Assembly: GCA_011372855.1 (NCBI GenBank)
Contig: DSAE01000048.1
Span: forward strand, 1-42,979
DNA length: 42,979 bases
Source: Desulfobacteraceae bacterium
GTDB lineage: Bacteria; Desulfobacterota; Desulfobulbia; Desulfobulbales; Desulfobulbaceae
Reading direction: 5' to 3'
The notes under the pieces are model-generated. The model made no database searches and was not told the origin of the DNA. It saw only the letters and a list, made by a program, of their open reading frames with translations. Both the position numbers and the translations under genes were made by a program. Position 1 is the stretch's first letter. Every line of letters begins with the position of its first letter. Positions 27,545 to 40,200 of this stretch are shown one piece after another.

Positions 27545-29916
27545 TGGAACAACAGCAGCAGAAGGAAAAACGGATCGATCCGCAAACCCTGCCGATTCCT
27601 GACGTTCTGCCTATCCTCCCCTTGCACGGATTCGTCTTTTTCCCCGGCATGGGGTTCCCCCTGCAGATCGCAAGCGTATCTTCCAAACAGCTCATCGATG
27701 ACGCATTGCTGGCCGACCGGATAATCGCCCTCGTCGCTCACCGGGACGAGAACGCATCAAAGGACAGGCCTGCGGTCGAGGGTGATCTGTACAAGATCGG
27801 CGTTGTGGGATACATCCATAAGCTGACCAAGGTGGAAGAGGAATATTACCAGGTCCTGGTCAGCGGGATCAGGAAGATCCAGATTGCCGAATTTGTTCAG
27901 ACCGAACCCTATCTCCGCGCCAGGGTCGAAGAGGTCCCCATGGAGATCATGGAAGACCAGAAGATCGACGCGCTGATCCTCAACATCCGCACCCAGTTCA
28001 ACAAGCTGGTCAAACTGACTCAGCTGCCCCCGGAAATGGCCGCCACCATCAATTCCCTGTCCAATCATTTTCATGCCGCCTACATGGTTGTTTCCCAGCT
28101 CAACCTGAAGGTGGACGAAGAACAGGAGATGCTTGAAATCAGGGACCTGGAGACCCTGCTCCACAAGACCGCCAGGGAACTGAACAAACGGGTGGAAACG
28201 GCCCAGATCAGTCAGAAGCTGCAGGAGTCCTTTAAAAAAGACATGGACGAAAAACAGCGGGAGTTTTTCCTGCGCCAGCAGTTGAACGCCATCAGGAAGG
28301 AACTGGGCGAGGGCGAAGACGACAAGGTGGAGGTCAACGAGCTGCGCAAGCGGGTGGAGGAAACCGGACTGAGTCCCGAAGCCCGGCGGGCGGTCGACAA
28401 GGAGCTGACCCGGCTTGACCGCATTCCGCCCTCGTCCCCGGAGTACACGGTCTCCCGGAACTATATCGACTGGATCCTTGACCTGCCGTGGACCCTGTCG
28501 AGCAAGGATACCCTGGATCTGGACAAGGCCCAGGAGGACCTGGACCGTGATCATTACGGCTTGAAAAAAATCAAGAAACGGATCGTTGAATTCCTCGCCG
28601 TCCGCAAGTTGAAGGACGACGTCCATGGACCCATCCTCTGTTTCGTCGGCCCGCCCGGTGTGGGAAAGACATCCCTCGGGCAGTCCATTGCCCGGACGAT
28701 GAACCGCAAATTCGTCCGGGTCGCACTGGGCGGCGTCCGGGACGAAGCGGAAATTAGGGGCCACAGGCGGACGTACATCGGCGCGCTGCCCGGCCGGGTC
28801 ATCCAGAGCCTGAAAAAAGCCGGCACCAATAACCCGGTTTTTCTGCTCGACGAGATCGACAAGCTGGGCAGCGATTTCCGCGGCGACCCTTCCTCGGCCC
28901 TTCTGGAAGTCCTGGACCCGGAGCAGAACGCCACCTTTACCGATCATTATATCGATATCGAATTCGACCTCTCCAGAGTCATGTTCATCGCCACCGCCAA
29001 TGTTCTCGATACCATCCCCGGACCCTTGCGCGACAGGATGGAGATCGTTGAACTGTCTGGTTACACGGAGCACGAAAAGGTGGCCATAGCCATGAATCAT
29101 CTCATCGCCAAGCAGCTGGAGGCGCATGCCCTGAGCAGCGATGACCTGGAAATAGGTGAAGAGGCCATCCGCCACCTGATCCGCTCCTATACCCGGGAGG
29201 CCGGGGTTCGGAACCTGGAAAGGGAAATAGCCGCCATATGCAGGGGGGTGGCCAGCAAGATCGCCCGCGGCCGCAATGAAAAAGTCGTCGTTACCGCCGA
29301 TAACCTGTATGAATTCCTCGGCCCGGTCCGATTTTTTTCCGAAGTCAAGGCCCGCACCTGGGGGCCTGGCCTGGCAACCGGATTGGCCTGGACCCCGGTT
29401 GGCGGGGAGATCCTCTTCATCGAGACCTCGATGATGAAAGGGAAGGGCGGCTTGACCCTGACCGGCAAGCTGGGGGACGTGATGAAGGAGTCGGCCACGG
29501 CCGCCCTGACTTATATCCGCTCCCATGCCAGTGATCTGAACATAGATGACAACCTGTTCGGCAATATCGACCTCCACGTCCATGTTCCCGAGGGGGCGAT
29601 ACCCAAGGACGGCCCGTCGGCCGGGGTGGCGATGGTCTGCTCCCTTGTATCCGTCATCACCGGGAAAACCATACGTCCTGACGTGGCCATGACCGGCGAG
29701 ATCACCCTTCGCGGCGACGTCCTGCCGGTCGGCGGCATAGGGGAAAAGGTCCTGGCGGCCCTGCGGGCCGATATCCGTGAAATCATCCTGCCGGTGCTGA
29801 ACGAGAAGGACGTCCTCGAAATTCAGGAAGATGTCCGGCAGGGAATCATCTTTCATTACGCGCATACCATCAGTGACGTCCTGCGGACGGCACTTGAGCA
29901 GAAGGCGACCGAGTGA
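27544..29916 (+). CDS. lon: Endopeptidase La (Lon protease)
   Basis: [32 protein letters not shown], catalytic DGPSAGVAM and [39 protein letters not shown] overlap with hsp20. Confidence 0.97.
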   Translation: MEQQQQKEKRIDPQTLPIPDVLPILPLHGFVFFPGMGFPLQIASVSSKQLIDDALLADRIIALVAHRDENASKDRPAVEGDLYKIGVVGYIHKLTKVEEEYYQVLVSGIRKIQIAEFVQTEPYLRARVEEVPMEIMEDQKIDALILNIRTQFNKLVKLTQLPPEMAATINSLSNHFHAAYMVVSQLNLKVDEEQEMLEIRDLETLLHKTARELNKRVETAQISQKLQESFKKDMDEKQREFFLRQQLNAIRKELGEGEDDKVEVNELRKRVEETGLSPEARRAVDKELTRLDRIPPSSPEYTVSRNYIDWILDLPWTLSSKDTLDLDKAQEDLDRDHYGLKKIKKRIVEFLAVRKLKDDVHGPILCFVGPPGVGKTSLGQSIARTMNRKFVRVALGGVRDEAEIRGHRRTYIGALPGRVIQSLKKAGTNNPVFLLDEIDKLGSDFRGDPSSALLEVLDPEQNATFTDHYIDIEFDLSRVMFIATANVLDTIPGPLRDRMEIVELSGYTEHEKVAIAMNHLIAKQLEAHALSSDDLEIGEEAIRHLIRSYTREAGVRNLEREIAAICRGVASKIARGRNEKVVVTADNLYEFLGPVRFFSEVKARTWGPGLATGLAWTPVGGEILFIETSMMKGKGGLTLTGKLGDVMKESATAALTYIRSHASDLNIDDNLFGNIDLHVHVPEGAIPKDGPSAGVAMVCSLVSVITGKTIRPDVAMTGEITLRGDVLPVGGIGEKVLAALRADIREIILPVLNEKDVLEIQEDVRQGIIFHYAHTISDVLRTALEQKATE

Positions 29917-31139
29917 TGCTGGGCTGGTTCAAGAAACGGCGGAAAAAGGAGGAGCAGGAGCAGGGTCCTGTCCGGGAAGAGCAACGGGAAGGCAGCTCTG
30001 ACGGCGCCGCCCCTTCGCACGGGGATACAGGGCAGGTGGCGGAAGAGCCCGCCGTGTCAGCCCCGGCGCGCAGCGAAGGCGATGACATCCAATCCGGGGA
30101 AATCCCGGTCCCAACGGAACAAAGCAGGACAACACCGGAGCCCGCAAATTCGGTCAAAACTCCCGTTCGGGAACCGGAGCGCAAGAATGAGGGGACCTCC
30201 CTGTTCAGCCGCCTGCAGAAACGGTTGAGCAAGATAAGGAAGTCCCTGGTTTATCGCCTTGATTCGCTTTTTCTCGGCAAAAAGGAAATCGATCAGGACC
30301 TGTTTGATGAACTGGAGGAAATTCTCATCACCGCGGACCTGGGGGTGGCAACCACCCACGAGCTGCTGGACGACGTGAAAAAGGAGGTCAGGCGCCAGGA
30401 ACTGAAGGACCCGCGGGCCCTGAAGGCGGTCCTGAAAGAGCAGATACTCGCCTATCTTCTCGAGTCGGACAAGCCGGGAGAGCTGGTCATGCCCGAATCG
30501 GGGCCCTTCGTGATCATGGTGGTCGGCGTCAACGGCGTGGGCAAGACGACCAGCATCGGCAAAATCGCCGCCAAATTCGCCCGCTCGGGCAGCTCGGTTC
30601 TTCTTGTCGCCGCGGACACCTTCAGGGCCGCAGCCATTGACCAGCTGAAAATCTGGGCCGAACGCTGCGGCGCGGACATAGTCGCCCAGAAGCAGGGCGC
30701 CGATCCGTCCGCCGTTGTCTACGATGCCATCGAGTACGGCAGACACAGAAACGTCGATGTCATCATCGTCGATACCGCCGGCCGGCTTCATACCCAGGTC
30801 AACCTGATGGAGGAACTGAAAAAGATCAAGCGGGTGATCGGCAAGAAACTGGCGGGGGCCCCGCACGAGGTGATGCTGATCATCGATGCGACGACCGGCC
30901 AGAATGGTATTTCCCAGGCCAAACTTTTCAATGAGGCCGTCGAAATAACCGGTTTGACCCTGACGAAGCTCGACGGCACCGCCAAGGGAGGAATTATTGT
31001 CAATATCTGCCGGGAGCTTGGCATTCCTGTGCGTTTCATCGGTATCGGCGAAAAAATAGACGACCTCCGCGACTTCGATCCGCGAGAGTTCGTTGATGCC
31101 CTGTTTGCCGGTTCCCCGGCCGACAGTGCGCCCGACTGA
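29916..31139 (+). CDS. ftsY: Signal recognition particle receptor
   Basis: [73 protein letters not shown]; acidic N-terminus. TGATG overlap with lon. Confidence 0.97.
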   Translation: MLGWFKKRRKKEEQEQGPVREEQREGSSDGAAPSHGDTGQVAEEPAVSAPARSEGDDIQSGEIPVPTEQSRTTPEPANSVKTPVREPERKNEGTSLFSRLQKRLSKIRKSLVYRLDSLFLGKKEIDQDLFDELEEILITADLGVATTHELLDDVKKEVRRQELKDPRALKAVLKEQILAYLLESDKPGELVMPESGPFVIMVVGVNGVGKTTSIGKIAAKFARSGSSVLLVAADTFRAAAIDQLKIWAERCGADIVAQKQGADPSAVVYDAIEYGRHRNVDVIIVDTAGRLHTQVNLMEELKKIKRVIGKKLAGAPHEVMLIIDATTGQNGISQAKLFNEAVEITGLTLTKLDGTAKGGIIVNICRELGIPVRFIGIGEKIDDLRDFDPREFVDALFAGSPADSAPD

Positions 31140-31178
31140 TAGAAAGCCGCGGCCATTCCACCTTGTCCTGGTTCATCC

Positions 31179-32018
31179 ATGCAATACAGGTATCATAATC
31201 AACCCGGCTGCGGGGGCTGCCTGCTCGTCGTTGCCCTTATTCTCCTCGCCACCGGCGGCGCCCCGGCCCTGCTGAATTTTTTCGGTTTTATTCTGTTCGC
31301 CGGACTGTTCGGCTTTCTGCTCCTGCTGGCCGCTTTCTGGGGGTTCAGCTATTATGTGCAGAGCCGGATCAGCAGGTACGAGGCCTCCCAGACCGAAACC
31401 CACAACCGTTTCGTCTATCTGCTGGTCAATATCCTGGTCAGAATCGCCCAGGCCGACGGTCATTTCACCAAGGCCGAACTGCAGACCATCCTCAATTTTT
31501 TTCAGTACAACCTGCGCTACACCCAGGATCAGATGTACTGGGTCAAACAGCTTGTCAAGGAAGCGCGGGATGCCGAGGTCAGCATGGATGAGCTGCTGCT
31601 CGAGTTCAGGAACTCCTTTGCCTATGAGCCCCGTCTGATTCTGCTCGAGCTGATTTATCAGATCATCCATACCAAGCAGCCGCCGCCCGAAACCGAAATC
31701 CGTCAGGCCAGGACCATTGCCGCGTTTTTCCATATCACAGCCTATGATCAGCGGACCATCGAGGCCAAGTACATGTACCGGCAGCAGCGGGAGTTCGGAA
31801 CAGGCGCGGGGGCCGAGGACCAGTATTATGCCGTTTTAGGCCTTGAACCGGGTGCGGATTTTGCAGTGATTAAAAAAGCGTACCGAAAATTGAGCATGCA
31901 ATACCACCCGGACAAGGTCAGTCATCTCGGGGAGGAGTTCCAGAGGGTTGCCGAAGAAAAAATGAAGGAAATCAACATGGCCTATGATTACTTTAAAAAG
32001 AAATTTAACAACGTATAG
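31179..32018 (+). CDS. TerB/DnaJ-domain membrane protein (DjlA-like)
   Basis: N-terminal transmembrane segments, TerB-like region ([22 protein letters not shown]), C-terminal J domain with HPD ([31 protein letters not shown]). Confidence 0.88.
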   Translation: MQYRYHNQPGCGGCLLVVALILLATGGAPALLNFFGFILFAGLFGFLLLLAAFWGFSYYVQSRISRYEASQTETHNRFVYLLVNILVRIAQADGHFTKAELQTILNFFQYNLRYTQDQMYWVKQLVKEARDAEVSMDELLLEFRNSFAYEPRLILLELIYQIIHTKQPPPETEIRQARTIAAFFHITAYDQRTIEAKYMYRQQREFGTGAGAEDQYYAVLGLEPGADFAVIKKAYRKLSMQYHPDKVSHLGEEFQRVAEEKMKEINMAYDYFKKKFNNV

Positions 32019-32073
32019 CTTGTTGTTGTATTTCTGTGACTTATTGAAAGTATCAATTGAAAGGAAATAAGTT

Positions 32074-33255
32074 ATGACCGTTGCCGGAAAAATGAAGCAG
32101 TTCGCCGAACGATCCTCCTGGATCCGGAAAATGTTCGCGGAGGGCGCCAAAATGAAGGCGCAGTACGGAGCGGACAACGTCTTTGACTTCAGCCTCGGCA
32201 ATCCCGACGTGCCTCCGCCGCCGAGGTTTTTCGAGGTGTTGCGGGAACTGGCTGCCGATGACAAGCCCGGCGCCCACGGCTACATGCCCAACGGCGGCTT
32301 TCCCTATGTCCGGGAGGCCCTGGCCCGGCGGCTGTCCGCCGAGCAGGAGATCGACCTCGACCAGGGTGAAGTGCTCATGACCTGCGGTGCTGCCGGCGCC
32401 ATCAACCTGGTAATGAAAGCCCTGCTTGATCCGGGGGACGAGGTGATCATCCTTTCCCCGTTTTTTGTGGAATATGAATTTTATATCGACAACCATGGCG
32501 GCAAGAGCAGAATTGTTGCCACTGACAACGAGTTCAACCTCGATCTGCGGGGAATCGAAGGGGCCCTGAACGAAAAAACCAAGATTGTCCTGATCAACAG
32601 TCCCAACAATCCCACCGGGCAGATATATTCCCGGGAGTCGATCCAGCGGCTCGGACGTTTGCTGGAGCGTTTCTCCGAGAAGTTGTGTTCAACCATTTAC
32701 CTCGTCGCCGACGAGCCCTACCGCAAGATTGTCTATGACGGCTGCGAGGTGCCGTCGGTCATGGCGGCTTCAAGGAATTCGATCATTGTCTCTTCCTATT
32801 CCAAGGACCTGTCGCTGCCCGGCGAGCGGATCGGATACCTGGCCGTCCACCCTGAGATCAAACAGAAGCAGCAGCTGCTTGATGTGCTGACCCTGGCCAA
32901 CAGGATCCTCGGCTTTGTCAATGCGCCGGCGCTGATGCAGAGGGTGGTGGAGCAGCTGCAGGACGTGACCGTGGACACGGGGGTGTATGCCCGCAGGAGG
33001 GAGACATTCTGCGCCGTTCTCGACGCGGCCGGGTTTGCCTATACAAAGCCCAAGGGGGCCTTCTATATTTTTCCCAAGGTCCCCGGCGATGACGTGGAAT
33101 TCTGTACCATCCTGCAGCAGGAAAAAATTCTGGCCGTCCCCGGCCGGGGCTTCGGCGCCCCCGGTTTCATCCGCCTGGCCTTTTGTGTGGATGATTCGGT
33201 GATTGAGCGTTCGGCGGATGCCTTCAAAAGGGCGATGGCCAGGGCCAGGGGATGA
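32074..33255 (+). CDS. Pyridoxal-phosphate-dependent class I/II aminotransferase
   Basis: FSLGNPDVPPP, MTCGAAGAINLVMKALLDPGDEVIILSPFFVEY, INSPNNPTGQIY, DEPYRKIVYDG, SSYSKDLSLPGERIGYLAV. Confidence 0.93.
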   Translation: MTVAGKMKQFAERSSWIRKMFAEGAKMKAQYGADNVFDFSLGNPDVPPPPRFFEVLRELAADDKPGAHGYMPNGGFPYVREALARRLSAEQEIDLDQGEVLMTCGAAGAINLVMKALLDPGDEVIILSPFFVEYEFYIDNHGGKSRIVATDNEFNLDLRGIEGALNEKTKIVLINSPNNPTGQIYSRESIQRLGRLLERFSEKLCSTIYLVADEPYRKIVYDGCEVPSVMAASRNSIIVSSYSKDLSLPGERIGYLAVHPEIKQKQQLLDVLTLANRILGFVNAPALMQRVVEQLQDVTVDTGVYARRRETFCAVLDAAGFAYTKPKGAFYIFPKVPGDDVEFCTILQQEKILAVPGRGFGAPGFIRLAFCVDDSVIERSADAFKRAMARARG

Positions 33256-33317
33256 TGCGCAGGCGCGGGTCGTACCTCACGGCTTAGTTCCCTGCCTTTC
33301 CTGCCCCGATGCGGGGC

Positions 33318-33794
33318 TCAGGGCAGAGCGGCCGCCTCCATTTCCAGTTTTTCGGCCTTTTTGGCCAGGGCGTCAGCCCGGTGGACGAGTTGCCGCGCCT
33401 CGCTCTCCATGACCGCGGCCCAGCGGCGATATTTTCTTTTCACCTTCCGGATCGCGCTTCGTGAGCGGAGATGCTGCGCTTCCCGCAGGAGGCTGACCGC
33501 TTCATGCCTGGCGGCGGCCTCCTCGGCCCGGTAGCGGGCGGCTTGCCCTTCGAGGAGCCGCCGGCTTTTTTGCGCATCGGCCGCCCGGGCTGCCTCAGGC
33601 GGCCGGGCGTGGCGCTTCACCTGTTGCCGGGGAACGGGACGGATGTCCAGGATTTCGACCCCTTCGGAGGGCGGATAATCCGTGATGTTGAGGACCCCCT
33701 GCTCATCCTTCCAGGTGTAATTGTATACCCCGGCATGGCCTGCGCCATACACCAGGAGCGACAGGACGATCAGCCAGGCGAATATGCAGCGCAT
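33318..33794 (-). CDS. DUF4124 domain-containing exported protein
   Basis: Signal peptide then YNYTWKDEQGVLNITDYPPSEGVEILDI; coiled-coil C-terminus. Confidence 0.75.
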   Translation of the reverse strand: MRCIFAWLIVLSLLVYGAGHAGVYNYTWKDEQGVLNITDYPPSEGVEILDIRPVPRQQVKRHARPPEAARAADAQKSRRLLEGQAARYRAEEAAARHEAVSLLREAQHLRSRSAIRKVKRKYRRWAAVMESEARQLVHRADALAKKAEKLEMEAAALP

Positions 33795-33824
33795 GCTCTT
33801 GGCCTCCCTTGCCGGAATCCGGCT

Positions 33825-35189
33825 TTAGCTCTTATCGGCCCTTCTTATCACATCACAGAGGTCAAGGGCCAGGGAGCCGATTTCCTTGTTGTCTTCACCC
33901 TCGACCATGATCCGGATCACCGGCTCCGTCCCCGATGGGCGTACCAGTATCCTGCCCCGGCTGCCGAGTTTTCTTTCGGCCCTGGCCAGGGCCTGGGGAA
34001 AGCCCTGGATCTGATCCGGGGCAACCTGGGCGGACATGCGGACGTTTTCCAGTACCTGGGGGTAGGCCGTCATGATTTTGCTCAACTCGGACAGGGGCTT
34101 GTTTCTCTTGATCATCACGGCCAGGAGCTGCAGGGCCGCCAGAGTCCCGTCTCCGGTGGTGTTGTGGTCGAGGAAGATCAGGTGGCCGGACTGCTCGCCG
34201 CCGAAATTGTAGCCTTTGCTCCGCATGGCTTCAACGACGTACCGGTCGCCGACCCTGGTGCGGACCAGCTTGCCCCCCATTTTTCCCATTGCCTCTTCCA
34301 GGCCCATGTTGCTCATCACCGTGGTCACGAGCGTTTTTTTCCTGAGCTTGCGGCCGGCAAGCAGCTCCCTGGCGCAGATGGCCATGATGTGGTCGCCGTC
34401 CACGATCCGGCCCCGTTCATCACAGACAATGAGCCGGTCTCCGTCGCCGTCCAGGGCGAGCCCTATGTCGGCGCCGACTTCTTTGACCTTGGCGGCTATG
34501 ACCTCGGGGTGCAGGGCGCCGCAGCGGGAGTTGATATTCTTGCCGTCCGGGTCAACCCCGATGGCGGTGACCCTGGCGCCGAGTTCGGCAAAAACATGCG
34601 GGGCGACCTTGTATGTTGCCCCGTGGGCGCAGTCAAGCACGATGTGGAAATCATCCAGGGTGTATTTGCGCGGGAACGTATTCTTTAAGAAGACAATGTA
34701 GCGGCCCTTGGAGTCATCGATGCGCGCCGCTTTTCCCACTTCGTCGGCCACCGGCCGCAGCGCTTCCATTTTCTGGGAAAAGATCAGCTCCTCGATTTCC
34801 GCTTCCATCTCGTCCGGGAGCTTGAAGCCGTCGCCGGAGAATATCTTGATGCCGTTGTCCTGGAAGGGGTTATGGGAGGCGGAAATCACCACGCCCGCAT
34901 CGGCCCGCATGGAGGTGGTGATAAAAGCGATGCCGGGAGTCGGCAGCGGCCCCACCAGCAGGACATTGACACCCATGGAACAAATTCCGGCGGCCAGGGC
35001 GTTTTCGATCATATAGCCCGACAGGCGGGTGTCCTTGCCGATGACGATATGGTGGTCCCTGCTCTGGTTTTTCACCAGGAAGGCAATGGCCCGGCCGATC
35101 TGCATGGCAATTTCGGTGGTCATCGGATGAATATTGGCAATGCCCCGGACCCCGTCGGTCCCGAACAGTTTTCGTGATCCTGCATTCAT
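33825..35189 (-). CDS. glmM: Phosphoglucosamine mutase
   Basis: [79 protein letters not shown]. Start set at [13 protein letters not shown]. Confidence 0.97.
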   Translation of the reverse strand: MNAGSRKLFGTDGVRGIANIHPMTTEIAMQIGRAIAFLVKNQSRDHHIVIGKDTRLSGYMIENALAAGICSMGVNVLLVGPLPTPGIAFITTSMRADAGVVISASHNPFQDNGIKIFSGDGFKLPDEMEAEIEELIFSQKMEALRPVADEVGKAARIDDSKGRYIVFLKNTFPRKYTLDDFHIVLDCAHGATYKVAPHVFAELGARVTAIGVDPDGKNINSRCGALHPEVIAAKVKEVGADIGLALDGDGDRLIVCDERGRIVDGDHIMAICARELLAGRKLRKKTLVTTVMSNMGLEEAMGKMGGKLVRTRVGDRYVVEAMRSKGYNFGGEQSGHLIFLDHNTTGDGTLAALQLLAVMIKRNKPLSELSKIMTAYPQVLENVRMSAQVAPDQIQGFPQALARAERKLGSRGRILVRPSGTEPVIRIMVEGEDNKEIGSLALDLCDVIRRADKS

Positions 35190-35232
35190 GGCGCTTGACT
35201 CTGGGCAAATGATTGACGGATGCTGTGTCCTG

Positions 35233-36198
35233 TTACTTTTCCGAATCCTTCGGGCCGTCAGCAACGGTGACGACCACTTCCGGCGGCTCGACCTCGATAA
35301 TTTTCACCGGATCGTGGCCGGGCACGGTGACCCCGGTGACGTTGACCTTTACCGTTTGCGGCCACTCACCATTCTTTACCGGGGCTGAGGTGCGGAAGAG
35401 CATGGAAAGCTCCGGTGTTTCCTTGATCAGGTTGACCGGAATGGCGGCCTTGACCGTTACCGAACTCGGCTTGACGGTGACCGGCACCTGCGCGTCGCGG
35501 GCGTTGACAAGGATATTCTTGACCGTTCGCTCTTCCATCACTTCCCGTACCTCGAGCCGGGCCGAAACGACCGTCTCCCCCAAAAGCTCGAACAGGTCGG
35601 GCTCAAGATTGAGATGGATCTGCATGGTGGTTGTATGATTGAGGCCGTCCAGATTGATGACATAGGTGGAAATTTCATATCCTTTTTCCAACACGGTCTT
35701 GGGGCCGGATATGAGGAGGTGGTCCGGATCGAGTTGTATCTGCCGAAGCTCGTAGCCCTTGGCGGGCTTCCCCTCGGTGACCGCCTTGATGGAAAATTTT
35801 TTCTGGATGAGCTGGTCGAGCTGGAGGGTAATGTTGGTCGGCTGGAGCCTTTGCACGGTGACGCCCTTGGGAAAAGGAACCGATCGCTCATCATTTCGAA
35901 TCACAATGGTCCCCGGCAGGGCCGTTGAAAGATCCACCGGCCGGGTGATGTTCCGGTTGCGGATATCCTGGATCATGCTGCGGGGACCGCGGATCGAAAC
36001 TTCGATCTCACTTTTGTACTGATTGGAAATAATGAGGTTTTTGGGGAGATTGATGATCTCGATGGGGACCTGCATGTTGATGTCGACCTGGTCCTCGCCG
36101 ACGACAAAATACCAGAGCATGACCGCCAGGCAAAGCGAGACGACCTTCAGCATCCAGTTATCGGTCTTGTTTCTGAACAATCGTATTTTCTTCATCAT
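35233..36198 (-). CDS. cdaR: YbbR-domain protein, CdaA regulator
   Basis: N-terminal transmembrane helix ([24 protein letters not shown]) and YbbR-like repeats; overlaps the cdaA stop (ATGATGA). Confidence 0.88.
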   Translation of the reverse strand: MMKKIRLFRNKTDNWMLKVVSLCLAVMLWYFVVGEDQVDINMQVPIEIINLPKNLIISNQYKSEIEVSIRGPRSMIQDIRNRNITRPVDLSTALPGTIVIRNDERSVPFPKGVTVQRLQPTNITLQLDQLIQKKFSIKAVTEGKPAKGYELRQIQLDPDHLLISGPKTVLEKGYEISTYVINLDGLNHTTTMQIHLNLEPDLFELLGETVVSARLEVREVMEERTVKNILVNARDAQVPVTVKPSSVTVKAAIPVNLIKETPELSMLFRTSAPVKNGEWPQTVKVNVTGVTVPGHDPVKIIEVEPPEVVVTVADGPKDSEK

Positions 36199-37013
36199 GT
36201 GCGGTGAAACTTGCCCAGCCAGCTCCTCCACGAGTATCCCGGCATGATGTTGTTGACGAATATTTTATGCAGAGCGCTTGCCACAGACTCTTCGTCCCGG
36301 TACGTTTTAATGGTGCCGTTCTCGACCAGCGATATTTCCTGGGTCTCTTCGGAAACGACAAGGATGACCGCGTCGGTTTCCTCCGAGAGCCCCAGCGCGG
36401 CGCGGTGCCTGGTGCCGTATCGTTTGGCGATGTGGGCGTTCTGGGACAGGGGCAGGAGACAGCCGGCCGAGAGAATCCTGCCGTTGTAGACGACCACCGC
36501 GCCGTCATGAATGGGAGACGTGGGCAGAAAAATCGATATCAGCAGTTCCCTGGTCAGCTTGGCGTCGATGGAGTGACCGGATTCAATGTAATCGCGGAGC
36601 CCGGTTTCCCGTTCAATGACGATCAGCGCCCCGATCCGTTTTTTTGCCATATGGCTCGCCGCCTTGACTATTTCATTGAGGTCATGCAGGACGATATCCT
36701 GCTGTTTCTGAAAGGGTGTCTTGCCGACCTGGGTCAGGACCCGGCGAATGTCGCGCTGGAAGACAATGATGATGATGAGAAAGATGGAATTCAGGAAGGT
36801 GCGGAGGATCCAGTGCAGGGTGAGGAGGTCAAGCTGCCGGGCGATGAAATAGATGATGGTGATGACGATGATGCCGATGAGCATCTGCACCGCCCTGGTG
36901 CCCCGGATAAGCAGTATGATGCGATATATGATGATTGTGACAATCAATATATCGACTATATCCTGCCATCTGAGTGTGCTGATGAAGTTGACCATCGTCG
37001 CGGAAGCCGGCAA
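36195..37013 (-). CDS. cdaA: Diadenylate cyclase
   Basis: Three transmembrane segments, DisA_N motifs GALIVIERETGL, PIHDGAVVV, RYGTRHRAALGLSEETDAVILVVSEETQEISL. Confidence 0.95.
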   Translation of the reverse strand: MPASATMVNFISTLRWQDIVDILIVTIIIYRIILLIRGTRAVQMLIGIIVITIIYFIARQLDLLTLHWILRTFLNSIFLIIIIVFQRDIRRVLTQVGKTPFQKQQDIVLHDLNEIVKAASHMAKKRIGALIVIERETGLRDYIESGHSIDAKLTRELLISIFLPTSPIHDGAVVVYNGRILSAGCLLPLSQNAHIAKRYGTRHRAALGLSEETDAVILVVSEETQEISLVENGTIKTYRDEESVASALHKIFVNNIMPGYSWRSWLGKFHRT

Positions 37014-37043
37014 AAAAATTACTGTAGCTGATTTATTTCTTTA

Positions 37044-37061
37044 AATTTAGCATGTTAAATT
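37044..37061. promoter_or_regulatory. Operator-like palindrome in the cdaA / DUF748 divergent gap
   Basis: AATTTA-GCATGT-TAAATT, a 6-bp inverted repeat around a CATG core in an AT-rich intergenic region. Confidence 0.35.
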
Positions 37062-37202
37062 CCAATTGAACAGAAAAATAAAAATAATTACCAAAAAATG
37101 AGGGACTGGAAAATTTTCTCCCACATGGTTATATAAATACATTTTTCCCGCCGCTCCCTGAAGTGAAGGGAAATAAATCGAAATTTTTGGATACAACGGG
37201 CC

Positions 37203-40200
37203 ATGGCGATAGACAGGTTTGGAGAAATTCCCATCATGACCGATCCGGAAGAACCGGGCGGGGGAGGTGAGGAAAGTAGGGCAGGCAGGGAGACCGGGGA
37301 GCGGGAATCGTCGGATCACCAGGCTGGACGGCCGCTCCCGGACAGGGAAAAAGCGGACGACGATGCCGCTCCCCGGCACCCCCGCCGGGACGGCAGGAAA
37401 AAAAAACAGCGGCAGCCCACGCTGTTCAGGCCGTTCCGCTGGCTGCTCGTGCCCCTGATCGGCGTGTTGCTGTACGGCGTCGGCGGATATTTTCTGGTGC
37501 CGGCGCTGATAAAAGGGCCGATGGCCGGAATGTTGGCCGAGCGGCTGGAACGGCCGGTTGCGGTGAAGAGAATAGTCTTTGCCCCGTTTACCCTGGATCT
37601 CTATCTGGAGGAAGTGATCATCGGCGTGCTGCGGGGGAACACAGGCAGGAGCAGGGACTTTCTCTCCTGCGATGCGGTCCGGTGCAGCCTGGGACTTGAA
37701 CGAATCTTCCGGGGGAAGCTGCTCTGCGACAGGATCGCCCTGGAAGGGTTGAACCTGCAAGTCAGGCGGGATGCGGCCGGCTTCACCGACTTGAATGATG
37801 TCCTCAATATTTTCGGCCTCCAGATCAACAGGGAATCGGGAACCGTCTGGCCGGCCTGGCTTGAAGCCGGAGAGCTCGATGTTCGCGGCGGGACAATCGT
37901 TTTTCAGGATGACCTCATCAACAGGCAGTACCTGGTGGAGCAACTGGAACTGTACCTGCCGCCCGGCGGGGCGGACAGCTATGGAAGCGGCAGGCTGCCG
38001 AAAATCAGCGCCCTGGTCAACGGCAGCCCGGTGCAGGCCGAGGCTGTCAGGACGGAAAACGGGGAGGGAAAACCGGAAATAAGTCTTTCCCTTTGCAGCA
38101 GCGAGGTGGAGCTGGGCAGCTATCTTGATTATGTGGCTGTGCCGCGGCAGGAAGGCGATTTCAGGTTGAGCGGCGGACAGGCCGATATCGAGTTGAAAAT
38201 TGTGTTTCCCCGGGCGCCGGAAGGGGGAGAGAGATTTGTCGTCGGCGGCCGCGCAGCGGTGACGGGCCTGCAGTTTGTCGACCGGGAAGACAGACCGTTT
38301 TTCGCGGCGCCGCGGGTCGACTGCACATTTGCCTTCATCCCTTCGGCCGGCCGGTTCCTTTTGCATGATGTCGGCATTTCCGAGCCGCTCCTGGTAATCC
38401 ACGATGGGGCGGAGAAAACCGGGGACCACCAAATCGGCAGGGTGTTCGGGATCATCGATGCCGCCCTGCTGTCGTCGGACAGATTCCTGGTGACGCAACT
38501 GCATGCCGAGGACGGCACCATGCGTTTGGCTTCGACTCCGTCGGGGGGGGCGGCCACAACATTAAGCAAAGTCGAATTCACCCTGCAGGCTGCGCCGGAA
38601 GCGGAAAAGGTCCGGAAGGATTCCGGCCCGGCACAGTTCTCCTTCCGCGCCGTTGCCGGAGAGGAAGGAAGCGAAACCAGGCTGACCGCCGAGGGAGAGA
38701 TCCTGCCGGGGGGCGCGGGCAGAGGCAGTTTTTCCGCCGACCGTTTCGACTTCCAACGCCATGGGGATGTTCTGCCGTCAACAGGTTTGCGCCTTGACCG
38801 GGGGATCGGGGGCATCAGTTTTGCTTTTGACCTGACGTCAGGAGACGAGGCGGGAGGCGGAGAACAGCACACGTCCCTGCAGTTGGGGGAGGGCAGACTG
38901 GATGTTGAGCAATACTCGGTCAGTGCCGGCAGCAAGAATATCGCGGCCGGAGAACGGCTGCGCTGCGAGAATTTTCAGATCGATGAAGCAGCCCACCGTT
39001 TCGGCTGCGGTACCCTGAAACTGGTCAACAGTGAAATTTTTTCGCTGCCGGCCCTGTCGCCGGTACCCGATCCCCCGACCGGCGCTAAACGGGAGACGCA
39101 ATTGGTCGTCGACAATCTGCGCATCAGCGGCTCAAGGCTGCACGCTCCATTCCTGGCACCCATCTGCGGGGCGGAGAGCGACCTGGCCGTCGACAACTTC
39201 AATTTGCGGGCCGACCATCTCGGGGGCGGCGGGGACGGGAACAATATAGCCGCCTCGGCCGCCTTCGGCTCCCGGGGGGAAGTACAGGTTGCCGGAAGAT
39301 ATTCCCCGATCGAGCGAACCGGCAGCCTGGAGATCAACCTGCGGCATATCGACTTCCGCCTGTTCGATCCCTGTCTGTCCGCCGTTGTTGTTCCGCCGAT
39401 CAAACAGGGAACCCTGCATATTCAGGGCAACCTTGCCATGCCCGCAGGCGAATTTTCCGGCCAGGCATGGATGAACGACATGGAGGCCGGCGAACAGGGC
39501 GGTCCGCTGGTGCAATGGCAGTTGGCGACATCGGACAGGGTTGTGCTGCGGACCAGCCCCCGTCATCTCGACCTGGGAGAGATCATGGTCCGTAAGCCGG
39601 TTGTTGCCGCCGGATTGAGTGACGGGGGAGACGTCCTGACCAGATTTTTCCATCCCGGCAAACTTTCCTTTGCCGGTGTCTCCATCGACAAGGTCAGTGT
39701 CGAGGACGGCCGTTTCACCCTTCCCTGGCCGGTCCTGCTGCCCGGCTACCAACCTGAGCTGACCGGGATAAACGGCGCAATTGCTTCCCCGGGAGAGGAG
39801 GTCATGCCCTTTTCCTTCCGGGGCCGAATGAACGGAGTCGGGGCGTTCACCATTGACGGGGAAACGGAAACGGAAAAGGTGCGCAGCTATTCCCTGGAAG
39901 CGAAGGATGTCCGGCTGGCGTCCTTCGAGGATTTTTTCCGTCAGGAGCTTGGCCTGGCGGTCAACGAAGCCGATGCGGCCTGGACCCAGTCCATGAGCCG
40001 TTCCGGGGAAGAAACCGAGATCGCCGCGACCCTGCGCATTTCCGGGGTAAAGCCGGAGACGGACTCCCCCTTCCTGCGGGTTCTGGCCCTGTTTATTGAC
40101 GACCGGCGGCAGCTGGCGATGACGATGCGCGAAAATCCTCCCGCGGACGGGGAAGGAACGTTTCTCTTCCACCAGCTCCGGAACCGGCTGCGGCACCAGG

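Noticed and set aside
27757-29865. 702-aa minus-strand ORF
   Set aside because: Antisense to lon with no recognisable domain motifs; shadow ORF.
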